NCBI GenBank assembly: GCA_944376975.1
Contig: CALWEE010000268.1
Location: forward strand, 1-17,928
DNA length: 17,928 nucleotides
Direction of reading: 5' to 3'
Origin: an uncultured Lachnospiraceae bacterium
Lineage (GTDB): Bacteria; Bacillota; Clostridia; Lachnospirales; Lachnospiraceae
How positions within the stretch are numbered: the first letter of the stretch is position 1; every line of letters begins with the position of its first letter. Below the pieces are notes generated by a model. It was not told the DNA's origin. It made no database searches and was given only the letters and a program-made list of their open reading frames with translations. Below, in pieces: positions 15,220 to 17,928 of this stretch. The translations under genes were made by a program, and so were the position numbers.

Positions 15220-17704
15220 ATTTCGCAAGGACAGCGTAAAAAGAATCATACAGCGCGCCCAGTTCGTCAAGAGACGGTGAACGGGGATTGGAACGGGCGC
15301 AGCCGTGGGAAAAAACCTTTTGGCATATTTCCGCTTTTTTCGCGCCGTATTCCCTGGAATTCAGGCCATATTCCCGGAAAGACCCGGGAATGGCCAGACG
15401 GGATCGCAGGTTCACGAAAGCATCCCGCAGGATGGACGCAGCCAACGGGGAGCGGTCGCGTTTTGCGTTTTTTTCTTCTGGAATATCCAATCCGAGGCAG
15501 CGGCAGGCGCGGATGAGTTTTTCGTTTATGTTGTAATGATCTTCCGGATAATCCGGAGAGATGCGGCTGGGTACGAGTACGCCGTTGTACATCAATATAA
15601 ACGGGAAAATAACGGCGTCGCACAGGCTTTTGTCAATGGAAAATGATTCACTGATCGTTTCTCCAAAAGCGCGGGTCAGGCCCGCGAACGCGTTGCCGAA
15701 AGCCATACCTGCCAGCAAAGAAGCGTTTTGGATATGGCTGCGGTTAAATGACAGACGCATGGCCTGCAAGGCGAAAGCATCGGAAAAATCGGACGCCAAA
15801 AGAGACATATACGCTTCCGAAGCCTGCACAAAAAGATGGATCCATTGGTAAGAAAGATCCGGGCAGGTCAGTTTATCCTGTATATCCGGATCGGATATAA
15901 GGATATCCGGCGTCAGATCATACCCCATGACCGGATAATGGATCCCGGTCGCCTGATCGGTGGACCTGAAAAAAGACGTTGTTTCCGTGCCGGAATCAAT
16001 AAAGGTGGGAATGGCGACAAATATCGGTTTATCACAGGACAAAGCGGTCTTCTGGGAAAATGACTGAACGTCCATATATTTTACGGACAGATCGTCAAAA
16101 TCTTTGTCGGGGAAACACCATTTGAGCAGGATGCCTTTGGCGATGTCGATGGTATACTGGTTTCCGAAAGCGATCACCATATCCGGTCGCAGAGCGGCCA
16201 TTTTTTCACGTCCCCGCTCGATCCTGTCATTTGCGCATATACTTCCGTCAATATGAAAGATATCATAACGAAGCGTGTTCTGTTCCTGTTTCCATCCGCG
16301 CAGGATAAGATCGGCATCCTGATCTGTAACGACCAGCACTTTCTGGACGTTTTCAAAGGAAGATAATTCACAGATCGACCCTTTGTTGAAAAAGATCTTG
16401 TCCGGGATCTTAAATACACGTGTATATTCCGGCCTGGAGGAAATATATTTCAGGCGGACCAGATCGGATGTATATGAGAGAAAATGGCTGTCCACCTCCG
16501 GCGGCGTATCGTTCACAAACAAATGACTTATAGTCAATTTGCTGGAAACATACTCGGATTCAGCCCGATGACATGAAAATAAGGAACAGCAGGCGCTCCC
16601 GGGGAAATCGGACAGTCCTTTTTGGCACAGTTCCAGGCCATGGTCCAGGTCTTTTGTCCTGTAAACGGCCAGGATGGGCATACGCCGCGGGATCGATAAG
16701 GGGTATTCCGGGCCAATATTCTCGGGCGTGACGCAAAGAACAGGACAGTCGGAAGAAACCTGTATTTTAGCGGCCTGGGCAAGACGGAAAGGGGGAAGGC
16801 CCGTCGCTTTTTTGTTCGGAACGCCGGCGGCCATATCATTCAGTATGGGAAGGATCTTCTGGGATTCTTCTTTATTGAGAAAACGGGCGTTGTGTTTTTC
16901 CATAAACGCGACCAGGCTGTCGTATACGCCGTTTTCCGCGAATACCGCCTGTATCCCGTTATGATCCAGGCCATAGTCACCGGCCCGGGATGAAAGGATC
17001 TTTGTGGCGGCAAGTTCCGGATCGGCTGTTTTGGAAACGATGGCCGGCACCCATTGGGAGGCGAAGATACGGCAGGGCTTTTGGGATTCTTTCATCCTGG
17101 CGCAGAAACGCGGGCTTCCGGAAGCCAGGATCGTCCGGATCGCTTTGTGCCGGATCAGTTCTTTCAGGCGGTTTTCCAGCGATATGGGCGCCCAGCTGAT
17201 CATATCGGCGGGAAGGCCGGACGATACGGCCGCTTCTTTTAAGACCCGGGCGATCTCGATGGACGTCTGTAAGGCTTTGGGGTGGAAACTCAGAAAAAGC
17301 GGGCTGCGGGTACGGACGGCCATATAGATCATATATAAAATGGACAGGGCCGGATCGTCCGCGCAGGTCAATCCTAATATCATACCGATGGGTTCGCGTC
17401 GCGCGCCGCAAGCAAAATGACCAAAAGTCACAATAGGATCGTGAAACGGGTGGGCATCGTTTCGTATCGATCGGACCGCGAGGATATGTTTCCGCGCTTT
17501 GTCTTCATACCGTCCGGTATGGGTTTCGTCAACGCACATTTTCGTGAGCCGGTCATTTGAATCGGTAAAAGCGCGCAGCATCTGTTCGATAACGGCGTCA
17601 ACGCGACCGCTTTCCAGATACCCCAACGTTTCGGCTGTTTTATCCAGTGTTTCGGGAAGCGAAAAGCTGTCCCGGCCATATGTCATTACTCCGGTCAAGT
17701 TCAT
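15218..17704 (-). CDS. AdhE-like bifunctional aldehyde-alcohol dehydrogenase homologue, probably catalytically dead
   Basis: The 828-residue protein has AdhE architecture: an aldehyde dehydrogenase-like half (about 1-410) and an iron alcohol dehydrogenase-like half (about 425-828). Regions that align with E. coli AdhE without gaps include DATGxxYPxxxYxLTPD (about 583-600), EAYMSLLASDFSDAFALQAM (630-649) and the end SNPRSPSLDELGALYDSFY. However, the catalytic Cys (E. coli C246) aligns with His248. The metal ligands D653, H657, H723 and H737 align with His623, Gln627, Arg678 and Lys692. The GGGS nucleotide loop reads GNQY (514-517). The frame is open throughout. I infer a pseudoenzyme, perhaps a structural or regulatory partner of a true AdhE; an unrecognised new activity or early decay are alternatives. 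AGGAGGGT precedes ATG 17704, after a hairpin leader. It is encoded head-on to the fork. Confidence 0.85.
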   Translation of the reverse strand: MNLTGVMTYGRDSFSLPETLDKTAETLGYLESGRVDAVIEQMLRAFTDSNDRLTKMCVDETHTGRYEDKARKHILAVRSIRNDAHPFHDPIVTFGHFACGARREPIGMILGLTCADDPALSILYMIYMAVRTRSPLFLSFHPKALQTSIEIARVLKEAAVSSGLPADMISWAPISLENRLKELIRHKAIRTILASGSPRFCARMKESQKPCRIFASQWVPAIVSKTADPELAATKILSSRAGDYGLDHNGIQAVFAENGVYDSLVAFMEKHNARFLNKEESQKILPILNDMAAGVPNKKATGLPPFRLAQAAKIQVSSDCPVLCVTPENIGPEYPLSIPRRMPILAVYRTKDLDHGLELCQKGLSDFPGSACCSLFSCHRAESEYVSSKLTISHLFVNDTPPEVDSHFLSYTSDLVRLKYISSRPEYTRVFKIPDKIFFNKGSICELSSFENVQKVLVVTDQDADLILRGWKQEQNTLRYDIFHIDGSICANDRIERGREKMAALRPDMVIAFGNQYTIDIAKGILLKWCFPDKDFDDLSVKYMDVQSFSQKTALSCDKPIFVAIPTFIDSGTETTSFFRSTDQATGIHYPVMGYDLTPDILISDPDIQDKLTCPDLSYQWIHLFVQASEAYMSLLASDFSDAFALQAMRLSFNRSHIQNASLLAGMAFGNAFAGLTRAFGETISESFSIDKSLCDAVIFPFILMYNGVLVPSRISPDYPEDHYNINEKLIRACRCLGLDIPEEKNAKRDRSPLAASILRDAFVNLRSRLAIPGSFREYGLNSREYGAKKAEICQKVFSHGCARSNPRSPSLDELGALYDSFYAVLAK

Positions 17705-17720
17705 GGTAACCCTCCTGTTA

Positions 17721-17771
17721 TGGAAATCAGCGTGTTCCGACGTGGAACAGCGGTTTCTTTTACTATTTCCA
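17721..17771 (-). promoter_or_regulatory. Structured leader hairpin ahead of the AdhE-like gene
   Basis: Two nested inverted repeats lie just upstream of the AdhE-like ribosome site: the outer arms TGGAAAT (17721-17727) and ATTTCCA (17765-17771), and the inner arms TGTTCC (17733-17738) and GGAACA (17744-17749) around five bases. In the leftward mRNA they form a stem-loop that ends a few bases before AGGAGGG. The outer ATTTCCA arm could instead pair with TGGGAAAAT at 17778-17786. No riboswitch class is recognised. Confidence 0.5.
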
Positions 17772-17822
17772 TATAAATGGGAAAATATGCTGAAGATAGG
17801 CCGGAGCGGCGGGTATATTAAC

Positions 17823-17851
17823 TTGCAAAAAGGATATGGCTATTATATAAT
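17823..17851 (+). promoter_or_regulatory. Promoter for the gene at the right edge
   Basis: TTGCAA (17823-17828) and a perfect TATAAT (17846-17851) are 17 bases apart, about 75 bases before the ATG at 17924. The -10 lies in the 16-bp perfect palindrome GCTATTATATAATAGC (17839-17854), so it is also a potential operator, and TATAAT can be read on the minus strand as well. The divergent AdhE-like gene has no equally good promoter of its own in this gap. Confidence 0.65.
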
Positions 17852-17923
17852 AGCAGATAGCTTATCCGGAAATAAATGGTTGATTTCCAGGGTTATACCG
17901 ATCCCAAAGAGGAGGACAGATTT

Positions 17924-17928
17924 ATGAT
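17924..17928 (+). CDS. Start of a gene cut by the right edge
   Basis: Only ATG and two more bases are in the window. The call rests on the ribosome site AGAGGAGG (17908-17915), eight bases before the ATG, and the consensus-like promoter upstream. The product cannot be named. Confidence 0.5.

Noticed and set aside
16417..16422. CACGTG core inside the AdhE-like gene, considered as a third parS
   Set aside because: The flanks read ATACACGTGTAT, which lacks the GTTT/AAAC arms needed by ParB.
15218..17704. Calling the AdhE-like gene a pseudogene
   Set aside because: There is no frameshift or internal stop over 828 codons, and structural segments are well kept; active-site loss alone does not show decay.
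1..17928. tRNA, rRNA, CRISPR arrays, insertion sequences, transposase or phage genes
   Set aside because: I looked for tRNA cloverleaf ends, regularly spaced repeats, terminal inverted repeats and transposase-like proteins and saw none.

Overview
The window is a replication-origin neighbourhood of a low-to-mid-GC Gram-positive bacterium, most likely a Clostridia member of the Lachnospiraceae type. The grounds are the gene set and order (dnaN-dnaA / rpmH-rnpA-yidD-yidC-jag-mnmE-mnmG-rsmG ... parA-parB-DUF4446), strong AGGAGG-type ribosome sites, GTG and TTG starts, and a clostridial style of YidC (no lipobox) and RnpA. The taxon is an inference from layout and protein style, not from a database match.

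Region 1 to 2370 is the origin. dnaN (cut by the left edge) and dnaA read leftward. DnaA-box clusters lie on both sides of dnaA: one between dnaA and dnaN, with an AT-rich unwinding element and DnaA-trio repeats, and one between dnaA and rpmH. This is the bipartite oriC plan known from Bacillus subtilis. From 2296 a strong promoter drives a rightward, fork-codirectional run: rpmH, rnpA, yidD, yidC, jag, then mnmE, mnmG, rsmG and a GNAT acetyltransferase. These genes cover ribosome and RNase P parts, membrane-protein insertion, RNA binding, and tRNA/rRNA modification.

Region 9766 to 12943 holds a leftward membrane-anchored alpha/beta hydrolase, a divergent argS, and an intergenic stretch with two perfect 16-bp parS sites. 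The first parS lies inside an inverted repeat followed by a T-run, so it also looks like the argS terminator. parA (soj), parB (spo0J) and a DUF4446 membrane protein follow as a tight operon; with the parS sites they form the chromosome-segregation module.

Region 15178 to 17928 is accessory. A leftward 828-codon AdhE-like gene (aldehyde dehydrogenase plus iron alcohol dehydrogenase fusion) converges on the parAB operon through a shared terminator. By hand alignment to E. coli AdhE it has lost the catalytic cysteine and all four metal ligands, while its reading frame and structural segments remain intact: a probable pseudoenzyme, and the most unusual item here. Its leader carries a strong hairpin just before the ribosome site. 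At the right edge a good promoter and ribosome site lead into a gene whose first codon only is in the window.
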